From positions 1 to 64,000 of the forward strand of contig BQMO01000016.1 in the NCBI GenBank assembly GCA_022180725.1: 64,000 nt of DNA, in the 5' to 3' direction. The notes beneath the pieces are model-generated. The model was given only the letters and a program-made list of their open reading frames with translations. It was not told the origin of the DNA and did no database searches. The position numbers and the translations under genes were made by a program. Of this stretch, positions 27,302 to 35,140 are shown in pieces. The stretch comes from Phycisphaerae bacterium (GTDB taxonomy: Bacteria; Planctomycetota; Phycisphaerae; Phycisphaerales; UBA1924). Position 1 is the first letter of the stretch; every line of letters starts with the position of its first letter.

Positions 27302-27306
27302 CGCAG

Positions 27307-27312
27307 AGGATA
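27307..27312 (-). promoter_or_regulatory. TAnnnT -10-like element of the BtuF-like gene
   Basis: TATCCT ends 5 bases before the GTG at 27301. Confidence 0.45.
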
Positions 27313-27325
27313 GGGGTCGCGGGGT

Positions 27326-28660
27326 CTACCGCGGACCATCGTCGACACTCGTGCCCACTCGGTCGCGCAGGTTCGCGAGAAACTCACGCGGGTAGAGCGG
27401 GAAAGCCCACGTGCGGTCGAAGATCACGTCGGCGCGTACCCCACGGACGCGGAGTTCAGCGGCGCGGCGGTCGAGTTCCGCAAGTTCCGCAGCGTAGATC
27501 GCGCGGGCGCCCGCGGTGACGGCGTGAAGATCGCGGAAGAGCGCCGCACGCTCCGGGCGCGATTCAGCCGCGTCAATCGCCGCGACGAGTTCCCTCTTTC
27601 GGGCGTCACCGGTCGCGTCGCCCAGCATTCCCGGATCGTGCCGGGCCCGGTGCGCCGTCCACGTGGCCGCGGCGACCTCCTCCGGGCGGGGAACGTCGCC
27701 GGTGTCGAAGGGCAGGTGCAACGTTGCGGATACCACGGCCGTGGGCGCGAGGGTCCAGCCGAGCCAGCCCCGCATCCAGTCCTCGGTGACGAGGTCGTAC
27801 ATCTCGCCACCCAGGCCGTGAATGAACAGGTCGCACGCCCCAGCCCGGACAACGGCGGTCATGAGCAGCGCCCGCGGGGCGAGTTCCGCCTGCGGGATGC
27901 CCCCGAGCTCGTCGCTGAAGACCGGTTCACGTGGGCGTCCCGCCTGCACCCGCCACAGCGGCAGTTCCACGCGGGCGGTCGTCATCGCGAGGGCTCGCAC
28001 GCGGGCCCGCGGATGGGCCGCGGCGGCGCGGTTGAAGGCCTCCACGCACGCCGGCGGGTCGCGCCGCATCGCGTCCACCGCCTCGGCGAAGAGCACGGTT
28101 CGCGCGAGCGCTGTGGCGAACACCGTGCGCGGTAACGGGCCGAAAGGCGTGAGCAGGTCGTCGCGAGCCGCCGCCAACTGAGCCGCGAGCGTGGGCACGT
28201 CCTCGTGGGCCGCGAGCGCCCGGTGCATGGCCCTCAGCCCGTCGCGGGCAAAGTCGAACCCCGGCGATGGGTCGGCGCTAGCCGGGTCACGCGGGCGCAA
28301 TGGCGGGAGCAACCCTGTCGGCGTGTCCACGGGCGGCTCGGGGCCGGAGAGGAACGAGAACGCCGCGCGGGCCGGTCCCGCGGCCGGATAGTGCACCCGC
28401 CATGGGGTATTGGAATCCTGATCGACCTCGAGCCACACCGGCGCGGCTCCGGCGCGTTCTGCAAGACGCGCCGCCGCGAACCACTTGGCCAGAATCCCGG
28501 GATGCCAGAACTCCGACTGGTGGCCCGACATCACGATCGGGCGGTCGGTGGGCAGGCCGAGTTCGCGGCGGATGGCGTGCGCGCGCGAAGCGGGCGCGGG
28601 TTCACTCGGAAAATCGAACGAACGCGTGGCACGGTACTCTACGGACAGCGGCATTCGCAC
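27326..28660 (-). CDS. BshC-like protein, function uncertain
   Basis: A protein of about 444 residues. The segment VMSGHQSEFWHPGILAKWF, then PVWLEVDQDSNTPW, recalls the TGQQ...GPLY...PVFW..EDHD pattern of BshC, the cysteine-adding enzyme of bacillithiol synthesis. The rest is too diverged for me to confirm, and no other bacillithiol gene is present. The 5' end overlaps the glycosyltransferase gene by 22 bases, so the two are coupled. Start codon GTG at 28660; ATG at 28654 is an equal candidate. Confidence 0.72.
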   Translation of the reverse strand: MRMPLSVEYRATRSFDFPSEPAPASRAHAIRRELGLPTDRPIVMSGHQSEFWHPGILAKWFAAARLAERAGAAPVWLEVDQDSNTPWRVHYPAAGPARAAFSFLSGPEPPVDTPTGLLPPLRPRDPASADPSPGFDFARDGLRAMHRALAAHEDVPTLAAQLAAARDDLLTPFGPLPRTVFATALARTVLFAEAVDAMRRDPPACVEAFNRAAAAHPRARVRALAMTTARVELPLWRVQAGRPREPVFSDELGGIPQAELAPRALLMTAVVRAGACDLFIHGLGGEMYDLVTEDWMRGWLGWTLAPTAVVSATLHLPFDTGDVPRPEEVAAATWTAHRARHDPGMLGDATGDARKRELVAAIDAAESRPERAALFRDLHAVTAGARAIYAAELAELDRRAAELRVRGVRADVIFDRTWAFPLYPREFLANLRDRVGTSVDDGPR

Positions 28661-29409
28661 CCGTCGTCGTCGATGCCCAGGAGCGCGGCCCGGGGGAGAC
28701 GGTCCGCCCGGCGGCGCAACTCGCGGTGCAGCACGTGACGGTAGTGCGCCAGTCGTTTCTCGGCGTCGTCGAGCACCCCGCCAAAGGTCCGCGTCGGATC
28801 ATTGTAAATCAGCCGCACCGGCAACTCACGCACGCGCAGCCGCTGCGCCGCCGCCTGCGCCCAGAACTGCATCGGGAAGGCGTAGCCCCGCACCGTCGGT
28901 CGCAACGACCGCAGGGCCGACACGCGATAGGCCTTGAACCCGCAGAACGAGTCGGTCAGGAGCGTGCCCAGGCATCGCGAAAGCCGGCAGTTGAGTTCCG
29001 CCGTGATGGTCTGGTTGATGGCGCGCCGGTCGGCGGGCGGACGGTCCTGGGCGCTCGCGGCGCGCAGGTACCGCGAGCCGCTGATGACATCGTGCGTGTT
29101 CTCGGCGGCGGCCTCGAGGAACTCCGGGATGGCCGCGGGCTCGTGCTGATCGTCGCAGTCCATCGTGATCAGCCAATCGAACTTCTCGGCGACGGCGAAT
29201 CGGAACGCATCGCGCATCGACGACCCATACCCGCGGTTGTTCACGTGACGAAGGATCTCGACGGGGTACTCGGGCAAGAGGCGCGCGGTGCCGTCGGTTG
29301 AGCCGTCGTCCACCACGAGCACGTGGGGGGTGACCGTCAGCACGCGTTCCAGCACGCCGCGCACGTATTTCGCTTCGTTATAGACCGGAATTGCGACCAG
29401 GGTCCGCAT
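28639..29409 (-). CDS. Family 2 glycosyltransferase (DPM1-like)
   Basis: A 256-residue GT-A fold enzyme: VAIPVYNEAKYV at the N terminus, VVDDGSTDGTA, NRGYGSSMRDAF and the DxD-like TMDCDDQHEP. No C-terminal membrane helices are visible, so it is a soluble or peripheral enzyme that may transfer sugar from a nucleotide donor to a polyprenyl phosphate or glycan. The C-terminal DDDGCECRCP tail is unusual. GAGGAGGG lies 7 bases before the ATG. It overlaps the BshC-like gene by 22 bases. Confidence 0.9.
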   Translation of the reverse strand: MRTLVAIPVYNEAKYVRGVLERVLTVTPHVLVVDDGSTDGTARLLPEYPVEILRHVNNRGYGSSMRDAFRFAVAEKFDWLITMDCDDQHEPAAIPEFLEAAAENTHDVISGSRYLRAASAQDRPPADRRAINQTITAELNCRLSRCLGTLLTDSFCGFKAYRVSALRSLRPTVRGYAFPMQFWAQAAAQRLRVRELPVRLIYNDPTRTFGGVLDDAEKRLAHYRHVLHRELRRRADRLPRAALLGIDDDGCECRCP

Positions 29410-29473
29410 GCACGCCCTCCTCTCGCTTGCGAATCGATACTACGGCGGCTTGTCGGTCTGGGTTCGGGTCGCC

Positions 29474-30082
29474 CTACAGCCCCGGACCGATGATCGTCTC
29501 CTGGGCGAACTCCGGCTGACCGCCCCGGCGGGCCTTGGCCAGGCTCGTGAAGGCGGCGAACCCGAAGGGCATGTCCTCGCCGTTCTGTCCCTCGGCCTGT
29601 GACTCCTGCGCGGCGCTCTTGATCTGTTCCATCAGCCCGGCCGAGAGCGAGTGAAACGCCCGGATCTCGTGCAGCGGCAGCGTGAAGGCCTGCCCCTCGG
29701 GCGTTTCGATCTGGAACACCGTGCATTCCACCTCGGTCGAGAGCGTGCGGTCGTCGGCCGTGTCAGACAGGCTGCACGCGAAGAGCGGATAGACCGCCCC
29801 CACCGCGATCCGCGCGCCTTGCGTCGTGATGATCGCGATGCGCCCGTCGAAGACGTCCTCCGCCGCCGCCTCGCCCTCGGCCGTGCCCTCGTCGTGCTCC
29901 GACCGCTGAGCCCACATCACCGAGAGGCTCATCAGGAACTCCCGCACGACGTTGTGCCAGAAGAGTTCCCGCGTCGCGGCGATCTTCCTGGCATCGATCA
30001 AGACCACGTTGGGCGGCGGAAGGGCGGGGGCCTGGCGCGGACGGGCCTTCGTCCGCACGCGGCGCTTGGATCGGGCGGGCAT
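29474..30082 (-). CDS. Hypothetical protein, 202 residues
   Basis: A soluble protein with a basic N terminus (PARSKRRVRTKARPRQ), a helical segment (RELFWHNVVREFLMSLSVMWAQR) and a beta-rich core (GRIAIITTQGARIAVGAVYPLF and VECTVFQIETPEGQAFTLPLHEIRAF). No family recognised. GAGGAG lies 6 bases before the ATG, which favours this start over the longer frame. It is followed on the same strand by the glycosyltransferase gene, 64 bases away. Confidence 0.75.
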   Translation of the reverse strand: MPARSKRRVRTKARPRQAPALPPPNVVLIDARKIAATRELFWHNVVREFLMSLSVMWAQRSEHDEGTAEGEAAAEDVFDGRIAIITTQGARIAVGAVYPLFACSLSDTADDRTLSTEVECTVFQIETPEGQAFTLPLHEIRAFHSLSAGLMEQIKSAAQESQAEGQNGEDMPFGFAAFTSLAKARRGGQPEFAQETIIGPGL

Positions 30083-30125
30083 GCTCGGCTCCTCGGCGGG
30101 GAAGTTTTCGCCCCGCGATGGTACG

Positions 30126-31238
30126 TTATTGCGCCGCGAAAAGCCGGGCCTTGGTGTCGAGCCGGGCATGGTCCGATCGGTGGCCTCGGATCAGCGACCG
30201 CCACTTCGTCGCGTACCCCGAGGGACGATCGAGCCGGCCCTGCCCGGGCGCGGGGGTTCGCATCACTTCGGGCACGCGGACCAGCGCGGCTTCGAGCGCG
30301 TCCAAGGCCGATTCGGCCTCGTCGAGCGATCGCCGGGCTCGCCCCGCCGCCTCCCGGTAGCGGCTGGGGGCCACGCTCCGGCGCGACGGGTCGGGCAGAT
30401 CGAGCGCGCGCTCGGCCGCCTGAGTCTGATCACCAATCCGCGTCAGCGACCGTTCGGCTTCGGCCCGCGTGCGGGTGGCGCTCACGTCGATCTGGCGAGT
30501 AATCACGCGCGGCCCCACCTTCAGGTGCTTGCTCGCCGCCGACCAGTCCCGGAGCACCGCCTCCGCCACACCCACTTCGTGCATGTCCTTCGCCGTCATC
30601 GAAAGGGCCACGCGACCGTCCACGTCGCGCGTGATCGATCGGCCCGCGGGCGGGATTACTTCGGCGATCTCGACGCGGGACGCCCCTTCGCCCGTCACGA
30701 TAAACCCCGTGCCAAGGCGGCCGACCAGGGGCCAGGCCAACTTCGCGGCACGCGGGTCCAGCCGGGCCAATAGCCGATCGTGCAGTTCGTCCACGATCAC
30801 ATCCCACGGCGGGGGCGATTCGACCAGCAGTTCCGACTCATTCCGCGCCGATCCGGCGATGACCAGGCGATCGCGCACCAGCACGCGCTGGGCGAACAGC
30901 GCCAAGGCCGCCTGCCCGGGGCCGACGCGTTGGTCCTCGCCCCCGTCGAGCCACGCGACCGTCGGGAGTTCGACATCCCGCAGCACGGCCCCCATGCGGT
31001 TCACGAGATCGAGCCGTGATTCGTTCCCACCCAACTCGACGACCAGCAGCCCCACACGCTGCGCCCTGGCCTCACGCAACGCGGCCTCAAACTCGGCCAC
31101 CGCGGCCTCGCAGTCCAGATCCTCCGCCAACACCAGCCGCATCGCCGGCACGGGCGGCGTCGGCGTGGATTGCCCTTGCACCGACACCGACCATGTCGCG
31201 AGCACCACCACGGCGGCCATGAACAGTCGGGTGATCAT
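30126..31238 (-). CDS. Secreted NfeD/ClpP-fold-like protein without catalytic serine
   Basis: A 370-residue protein with a signal peptide (about 1-23, ending VQG). Residues about 33-130 follow the pattern of the ClpP/crotonase-type domain of NfeD proteases: GLLVVELGGNESRLDLVNRMG, then VELPTVAWLDGG, but the serine-bearing ARAASAG loop is replaced by a segment without a comparable Ser. A Ser/Arg-rich C-terminal half with possible coiled coil follows. The family call is an inference from pattern. The start overlaps the ABC ATPase stop by 4 bases (ATGA), so the two are translated together. Confidence 0.72.
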   Translation of the reverse strand: MITRLFMAAVVVLATWSVSVQGQSTPTPPVPAMRLVLAEDLDCEAAVAEFEAALREARAQRVGLLVVELGGNESRLDLVNRMGAVLRDVELPTVAWLDGGEDQRVGPGQAALALFAQRVLVRDRLVIAGSARNESELLVESPPPWDVIVDELHDRLLARLDPRAAKLAWPLVGRLGTGFIVTGEGASRVEIAEVIPPAGRSITRDVDGRVALSMTAKDMHEVGVAEAVLRDWSAASKHLKVGPRVITRQIDVSATRTRAEAERSLTRIGDQTQAAERALDLPDPSRRSVAPSRYREAAGRARRSLDEAESALDALEAALVRVPEVMRTPAPGQGRLDRPSGYATKWRSLIRGHRSDHARLDTKARLFAAQ

Positions 31239-32320
31239 GCGTCCAGTTCCACGTCGATCCGTCGCCCTTCGGGCGAATCCTCGAAGAGTACCGCGCCGCG
31301 CGAATCAACACCGACCGAGTACGTACCGCGGACCTCGTCGCCGTCTCGGAGCGTGCTCGCGGTGATCGTGCCCTCGCCCGCGTCCAGGTACACGTCCGTC
31401 CGATCCACCAGACGTTCGACACGAACTACGTTCAACATCCTCGGCCCATGGTCCGCCAGCGTCACCTGCCCGGGGCGAATCCCCAGCACCACCTCGCGCC
31501 CGGGGAGCGTGCCCGCCCCGGGCCCCCGCACCGACCCAAGGTCGATCGGTCCCAGAACCCCGGACGGGTGAAATCGCGCGGGCGGTCCGGCCTCGACACG
31601 GCCGCGTAGAAAACACATCGGCGGCCGGCCGAGAAATCCTCCCACGAACCTCGTCGTGGGGCGAAGATGCACCTCCCTCGGCGGGCCGACCTGCTCGATC
31701 CGCCCCGCCCGCATGACCGCCAGGCTGTCCGCCATGGCGAAGGCCTCGTCCTGATCGTGCGTCGCGAGGATCACCGTGCACCCGAGTTCCGCGCGGACAC
31801 GCATGATCACGGCGCGGGCGTCGCGGGCCGACTCCGGGTCCAGGCTCGCGCACGGCTCATCGAGGAGAAGCACCCCGGGCCGGCGGATCAGTTCGCGCGC
31901 CAAGGCCGCCCGCCGGCGCTGTCCGCCCGATACTTCGCCCGGACGGCGTTGGAGCACCTCGGCAAGCCCCAAAGCCCCGGCGACCTCGCCGACGGCCCGG
32001 TCGACCTCGTCACGGCCGCCACGCCCCGCCGCCGCGAGACATTCTCGCAGGGTCAGGTGCGGATACAGCCCGGCGTCCTGCACCACCAGGCCCACGCCGC
32101 GCGAGGCGGGGCTGGCCTGCGTCATGTCCCGGTCGTCCAGCATCACCCGACCGGCGGTTGGTTCCTCCAGCCCGGCGACGATGCGGAGCAGAGTGCTCTT
32201 GCCGCACCCCGAGGGGCCGAGCACCGCGAGGCAAGCCCCCTCGGGAACTTCGAGCGTTACATCCTCGAGCGCGATCACGCCGGAGAACTGCTTGCGGACG
32301 TGCTCAAGGGCGAGGCGCAT
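31235..32320 (-). CDS. ABC ATPase, UgpC/MalK type with TOBE domain
   Basis: A 361-residue ATPase with Walker A GPSGCGKST, Q-loop VVQDAGLYPHLT, signature VSGGQRRRAALAREL and Walker B VLLLDEPCASLDP. The C-terminal part from about 240 (PPMCFLRGRVE..., VVLGIRPGQVTL) is a TOBE/MalK-type regulatory domain. Carbohydrate import is usual for this class, but no permease or binding protein is beside it. It may be a shared ATPase for permeases elsewhere. The next gene, coupled by ATGA, encodes the secreted NfeD-like protein. TATTCT lies 9 bases before the ATG. Confidence 0.92.
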   Translation of the reverse strand: MRLALEHVRKQFSGVIALEDVTLEVPEGACLAVLGPSGCGKSTLLRIVAGLEEPTAGRVMLDDRDMTQASPASRGVGLVVQDAGLYPHLTLRECLAAAGRGGRDEVDRAVGEVAGALGLAEVLQRRPGEVSGGQRRRAALARELIRRPGVLLLDEPCASLDPESARDARAVIMRVRAELGCTVILATHDQDEAFAMADSLAVMRAGRIEQVGPPREVHLRPTTRFVGGFLGRPPMCFLRGRVEAGPPARFHPSGVLGPIDLGSVRGPGAGTLPGREVVLGIRPGQVTLADHGPRMLNVVRVERLVDRTDVYLDAGEGTITASTLRDGDEVRGTYSVGVDSRGAVLFEDSPEGRRIDVELDA

Positions 32321-32484
32321 GGGGTGTGCAGAATACCGCGCGGCGTCGCGTCGGGTTCGCCGTCCTTCACCAGACGGTACAACCGGACCATGTTCCCGCG
32401 ACACGCCCGTGGGATGGACCACGCACCCAAGTCCGATCCGAGAACACCCGATGCCCCGGGCACTGCTCGCCAAGGAGGGCTGCC

Positions 32485-32691
32485 ATGGGACCGTCCGAGA
32501 AGACTTTCAATCAGGTCAAGAACATCCTGAACAAACTCGATCGCTCGATCGATTCCCTGCGGCAACAGCGGACGACGCCCGCGACGGCGCCGGCCACGCA
32601 CCACGAAAACCTGCGCTTGACGCCCGCGACGCCCCCGACGGCCAGGCCCGCCGGCGCCTTCGGTCGGGCCACCCCGATCCGCCCGGCGTAA
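32485..32691 (+). CDS. Small hypothetical protein, 68 residues
   Basis: Begins MGPSEKTFNQVKNILNKLDRS, an amphipathic helical segment, then Thr/Pro/Ala-rich sequence. AGGAGG lies 7 bases before the ATG, one of the clearest ribosome sites in the window, and the gene fills the space between divergent and convergent neighbours. No family recognised. Confidence 0.6.
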   Translation: MGPSEKTFNQVKNILNKLDRSIDSLRQQRTTPATAPATHHENLRLTPATPPTARPAGAFGRATPIRPA

Positions 32692-32697
32692 CGCCGG

Positions 32698-33690
32698 TCA
32701 GGCCAGGCTCGCCGCGTACTCCTTGAACGCCGCCCGGAACGGGCGAAACTCCAGCCCCAGGTCGGCCCGCACCTTGTCGTGCGAGGCCGTCGTGTCTTCC
32801 GCCGCCATCCGGGCCATCCCCTCATCAAAGGGCAGCCACGATCCCACCCCGATGAACTCGGCGGCCATCGCGGCGCACGCCGCCGGACCGGCTGGCATCG
32901 CATGCGGCTCCAGGTCGTGATTCGTTCCCGGGGCATGGTCGCGAATGTGCCGCAGCACGTCGGGCATCGGCAGCACCTCGCTCCCCACCAGGTTGTAGAC
33001 CTCCCCCACCGTCGCCGGGTTCGTCAGCGACGCCACGAAGGCCCGCGCGACGTCGCGCACGTCGATCGGCTGGGTCATCGGGTCGGCCAACGTCACCGCG
33101 CCCAGCGGCACGCGCGTGTCCTCGACCTCGCGCCCGAAGTACGGGATGAACAGGTACGGCGCTACGTGCCCGCTCGCGAGTGTCGCGATCATCCGCACGA
33201 ACTCGCTCGCCGGCCCGTGGATCAGCCCCGGACGGAAGATCGTCCAATCCAGGTCCGATCCGCGCACCGCCAGTTCCCCCTCCCACTTCGTCCGCTGATA
33301 CGCGCAGCACGCCACGTCGCGGACGTTGATCGCGGACATGTGCACGAATCGGCGGATGCCCATCGCCCGGCACCGCTCGACCAGCAGCCGCGGCCCCTGC
33401 ACGTGCACCCGCTCGAAAGTCTGCATCCGGCCCGGGCGGCGCACCTCGCGGAGAATGCCCGCCAGGTTGATGCACGCCTGCGCCGAGGCGAGCAGTTCCG
33501 TCACGCGCGCACTGTCGAGCAGATCGCCCGCGAGAACCGTGACCCGCGACCGCGGGAGCGCCCGCCGCGCCGCCTCGGGGTTGCGCGTCAGCACCCGAAC
33601 CTGGTACCCCGCGGCGACCAGGTCCTGCACGATCGTCCGCCCGACAAACCCGCTCCCCCCGGTAACCGCGACTGTGCTGATGGTGCTCAT
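32698..33690 (-). CDS. NAD(P)-binding epimerase-like protein (NDUFA9/atypical SDR type)
   Basis: A 330-residue Rossmann protein with TGGSGFVGRTIV at the N terminus, an AGDLLD segment, INLAGILRE and a YQRTKWEGE motif carrying the Tyr-Lys pair (YxxxK). The layout matches atypical short-chain dehydrogenases of the NDUFA9/complex I 39 kDa class, which often bind NAD(P) without known catalysis. Divergent from the ABC ATPase at 33745. TACCGT lies 9 bases before the ATG. Confidence 0.87.
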   Translation of the reverse strand: MSTISTVAVTGGSGFVGRTIVQDLVAAGYQVRVLTRNPEAARRALPRSRVTVLAGDLLDSARVTELLASAQACINLAGILREVRRPGRMQTFERVHVQGPRLLVERCRAMGIRRFVHMSAINVRDVACCAYQRTKWEGELAVRGSDLDWTIFRPGLIHGPASEFVRMIATLASGHVAPYLFIPYFGREVEDTRVPLGAVTLADPMTQPIDVRDVARAFVASLTNPATVGEVYNLVGSEVLPMPDVLRHIRDHAPGTNHDLEPHAMPAGPAACAAMAAEFIGVGSWLPFDEGMARMAAEDTTASHDKVRADLGLEFRPFRAAFKEYAASLA

Positions 33691-33733
33691 GCGACCACGA
33701 CGGTAGGTCCGGCGCGCCCCGGACGGCGGCCCG

Positions 33734-33739
33734 TACCAT
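33734..33739 (+). promoter_or_regulatory. TAnnnT -10-like element of the FecE/BtuD-like ATPase
   Basis: TACCAT ends 5 bases before the GTG start at 33745. Confidence 0.45.
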
Positions 33740-33744
33740 GGCCC

Positions 33745-34536
33745 GTGTCCCTGAACGCCCAGGACCTGCATTTCGCGTACCCCGCGGGCCGCCCCTTGCT
33801 CCGCGGCCTGACCGCGTCGTTCGCCCCCGGGCGCGTCACGGCGTTGCTCGGCCCCAACGGTGCGGGGAAATCCACATTCCTCCGATTGCTCGCCGGCCTG
33901 CTCAGCCCCACGCAAGGCCGGGTCATGCTCGAGGGGGTCGATCTCGGGTCTTTGCCGGGGCGGCAACGCGCTCGTCGCGTGGCGTACATGGCGCAATCCT
34001 CGGAGGTCGCCTTCGCCTTCTCCGTGCGCGACGTCGTGCGCATGGGCGTCTACGCCGTCGGGCACGGGGGGGAATCACGCGTTGACGCGGCCCTGGCCGC
34101 AACCGATACGCGCGACGTCGCGCACGAACCCTTCGCCACGCTCTCGGCCGGACAACGACAACGAGCCGTCATGGCCCGGGCCTTCGCCCAGTTAGACCTG
34201 GGCACGCCGGGCACGGCCAGCGGCACGGTGCTTCTTGCCGACGAACCCGTCTCCGCGATGGACCCCGCCCGGACGCTCCACGTGCTCGACATGCTCCGTG
34301 AGGTCGCCCGGCGCGGCGTATGCGTCGTGGTGGTGCTCCACGACCTGTCGCTCGTGGTCCACGCCGCCGACGACGTGGCCATGCTTCGACAGGATGGAAC
34401 GCTGGCCTCGCACGGCCCGCTGGAGGCCGTGCTGAACGCCACCGCCCTCCGCGACCTCTACGGCGTTCCCTTCGAGCCGCTCGAAACCCACGGGCGACTT
34501 CGAACCTTGCTCCCGACCACACCCCGACGTGCATGA
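33745..34536 (+). CDS. ABC ATPase, FecE/BtuD/HmuV-like
   Basis: A 263-residue ATPase: Walker A GPNGAGKST, Q-loop YMAQSSEVAFAFSV, signature LSAGQRQRAVMARA (Ala in place of the first Gly of LSGGQ), Walker B TVLLADEPVSAMDP and the switch His in VLHDLSLV. The class imports iron chelates, haem or cobalamin. No FecCD-type permease is in the window; the only fitting binding protein is the BtuF-like lipoprotein at 26417. The start is GTG; the long frame upstream is a shadow. A CusF-like gene follows 22 bases later. Confidence 0.9.
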   Translation: MSLNAQDLHFAYPAGRPLLRGLTASFAPGRVTALLGPNGAGKSTFLRLLAGLLSPTQGRVMLEGVDLGSLPGRQRARRVAYMAQSSEVAFAFSVRDVVRMGVYAVGHGGESRVDAALAATDTRDVAHEPFATLSAGQRQRAVMARAFAQLDLGTPGTASGTVLLADEPVSAMDPARTLHVLDMLREVARRGVCVVVVLHDLSLVVHAADDVAMLRQDGTLASHGPLEAVLNATALRDLYGVPFEPLETHGRLRTLLPTTPRRA

Positions 34537-34558
34537 TCCGAACGGCGAACAATGCGCC

Positions 34559-34936
34559 ATGGTTCAACGACTCGCGCTCTCCACCCTTGTCTGCTGTCTG
34601 GGCGTCGGATGTTCGGACCGGAACACGCCCGCCGCGCTCGCGCCCGCCGACCAGACCTACACCGTGCTCGGCACGATCGAACAGCTCCCCGCCGACGGCC
34701 GGCCGCTCATGGTCCACCACCAGCCCATCCCCGAGTTCGTCGGGAAGAACGGCCGGGTCGTGGGCATGCGCGAGATGACCATGGAGTTCGCGAACCTCGC
34801 GCCCGGCGTCAGCCTCTCGGGCTTGAAGGCCGGCGATCCCATCTCGATGACCTTTGAAGTCCGGTGGAACGCCACACCCCGCACCCGTGTGACCGCGATC
34901 TCGGCCGTGCCCGGGTCGAATACCGAACAAAAATAA
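34559..34936 (+). CDS. CusF-like copper-binding protein (putative lipoprotein)
   Basis: A 125-residue exported protein. A hydrophobic segment ends at GVGC (a weak lipobox), followed by a small beta domain: YTVLGTIEQLP, LMVHHQPIPEF, MREMTMEFANL and LKAGDPISMTFEV. This is the pattern of CusF-type periplasmic metallochaperones, where the His and the Met residues of MREMTM would hold Cu(I) or Ag(I). It sits 22 bases after the ABC ATPase gene. An ATG at 34529 overlaps that gene and would add ten polar residues; I prefer 34559. Confidence 0.78.
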   Translation: MVQRLALSTLVCCLGVGCSDRNTPAALAPADQTYTVLGTIEQLPADGRPLMVHHQPIPEFVGKNGRVVGMREMTMEFANLAPGVSLSGLKAGDPISMTFEVRWNATPRTRVTAISAVPGSNTEQK

Positions 34937-34976
34937 AACCCACGCCGCAAGGGAAACAAAATCCTTGCAGGCGTGG
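34929..34976 (-). terminator. Rho-independent terminator, distal (minus strand)
   Basis: A 13-pair stem with one bulge (34940-34952 with 34963-34976) is followed on the minus strand by a T-rich TTTTATTTTTGTT. The T tract overlaps the stop codon of the CusF-like gene. It is the second of two terminators for the uracil-DNA glycosylase operon. Confidence 0.7.
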
Positions 34977-34989
34977 TGGGGTGTGCGCG

Positions 34990-35028
34990 AAAAAAACCCG
35001 GCACTCAGACAAAAACCGAGCACCGGGT
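34990..35028 (-). terminator. Rho-independent terminator, proximal (minus strand)
   Basis: ACCCGG and CCGGGT (with a further three pairs inside) form a hairpin followed on the minus strand by seven T. It lies about 110 bases after the uracil-DNA glycosylase stop. Confidence 0.75.
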
Positions 35029-35100
35029 CTCGTGGGGGCTGTGTCAATCGTCCTCGCGGGCAGGACGCTTCACGATTCGCAGCCATGGCGGACGCGGTTG

Positions 35101-35132
35101 CATCGTGGCTTCAAAATTTTTTCGCCACGATG
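35101..35132. repeat. Perfect 9-base inverted repeat with AT-rich loop
   Basis: CATCGTGGC (35101-35109) and GCCACGATG (35124-35132) around a 14-base loop rich in A and T, 9 bases after the uracil-DNA glycosylase stop. It has no following T tract. The region 34937-35140 holds no gene and is much richer in A and T than its surroundings. Confidence 0.6.
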
Positions 35133-35140
35133 ACTCGGGT

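Noticed and set aside
34864..35133. Possible 89-residue protein on the plus strand
   Set aside because: It overlaps the CusF-like gene and runs through both terminators and the hairpins. No ribosome site or protein-like composition is visible.
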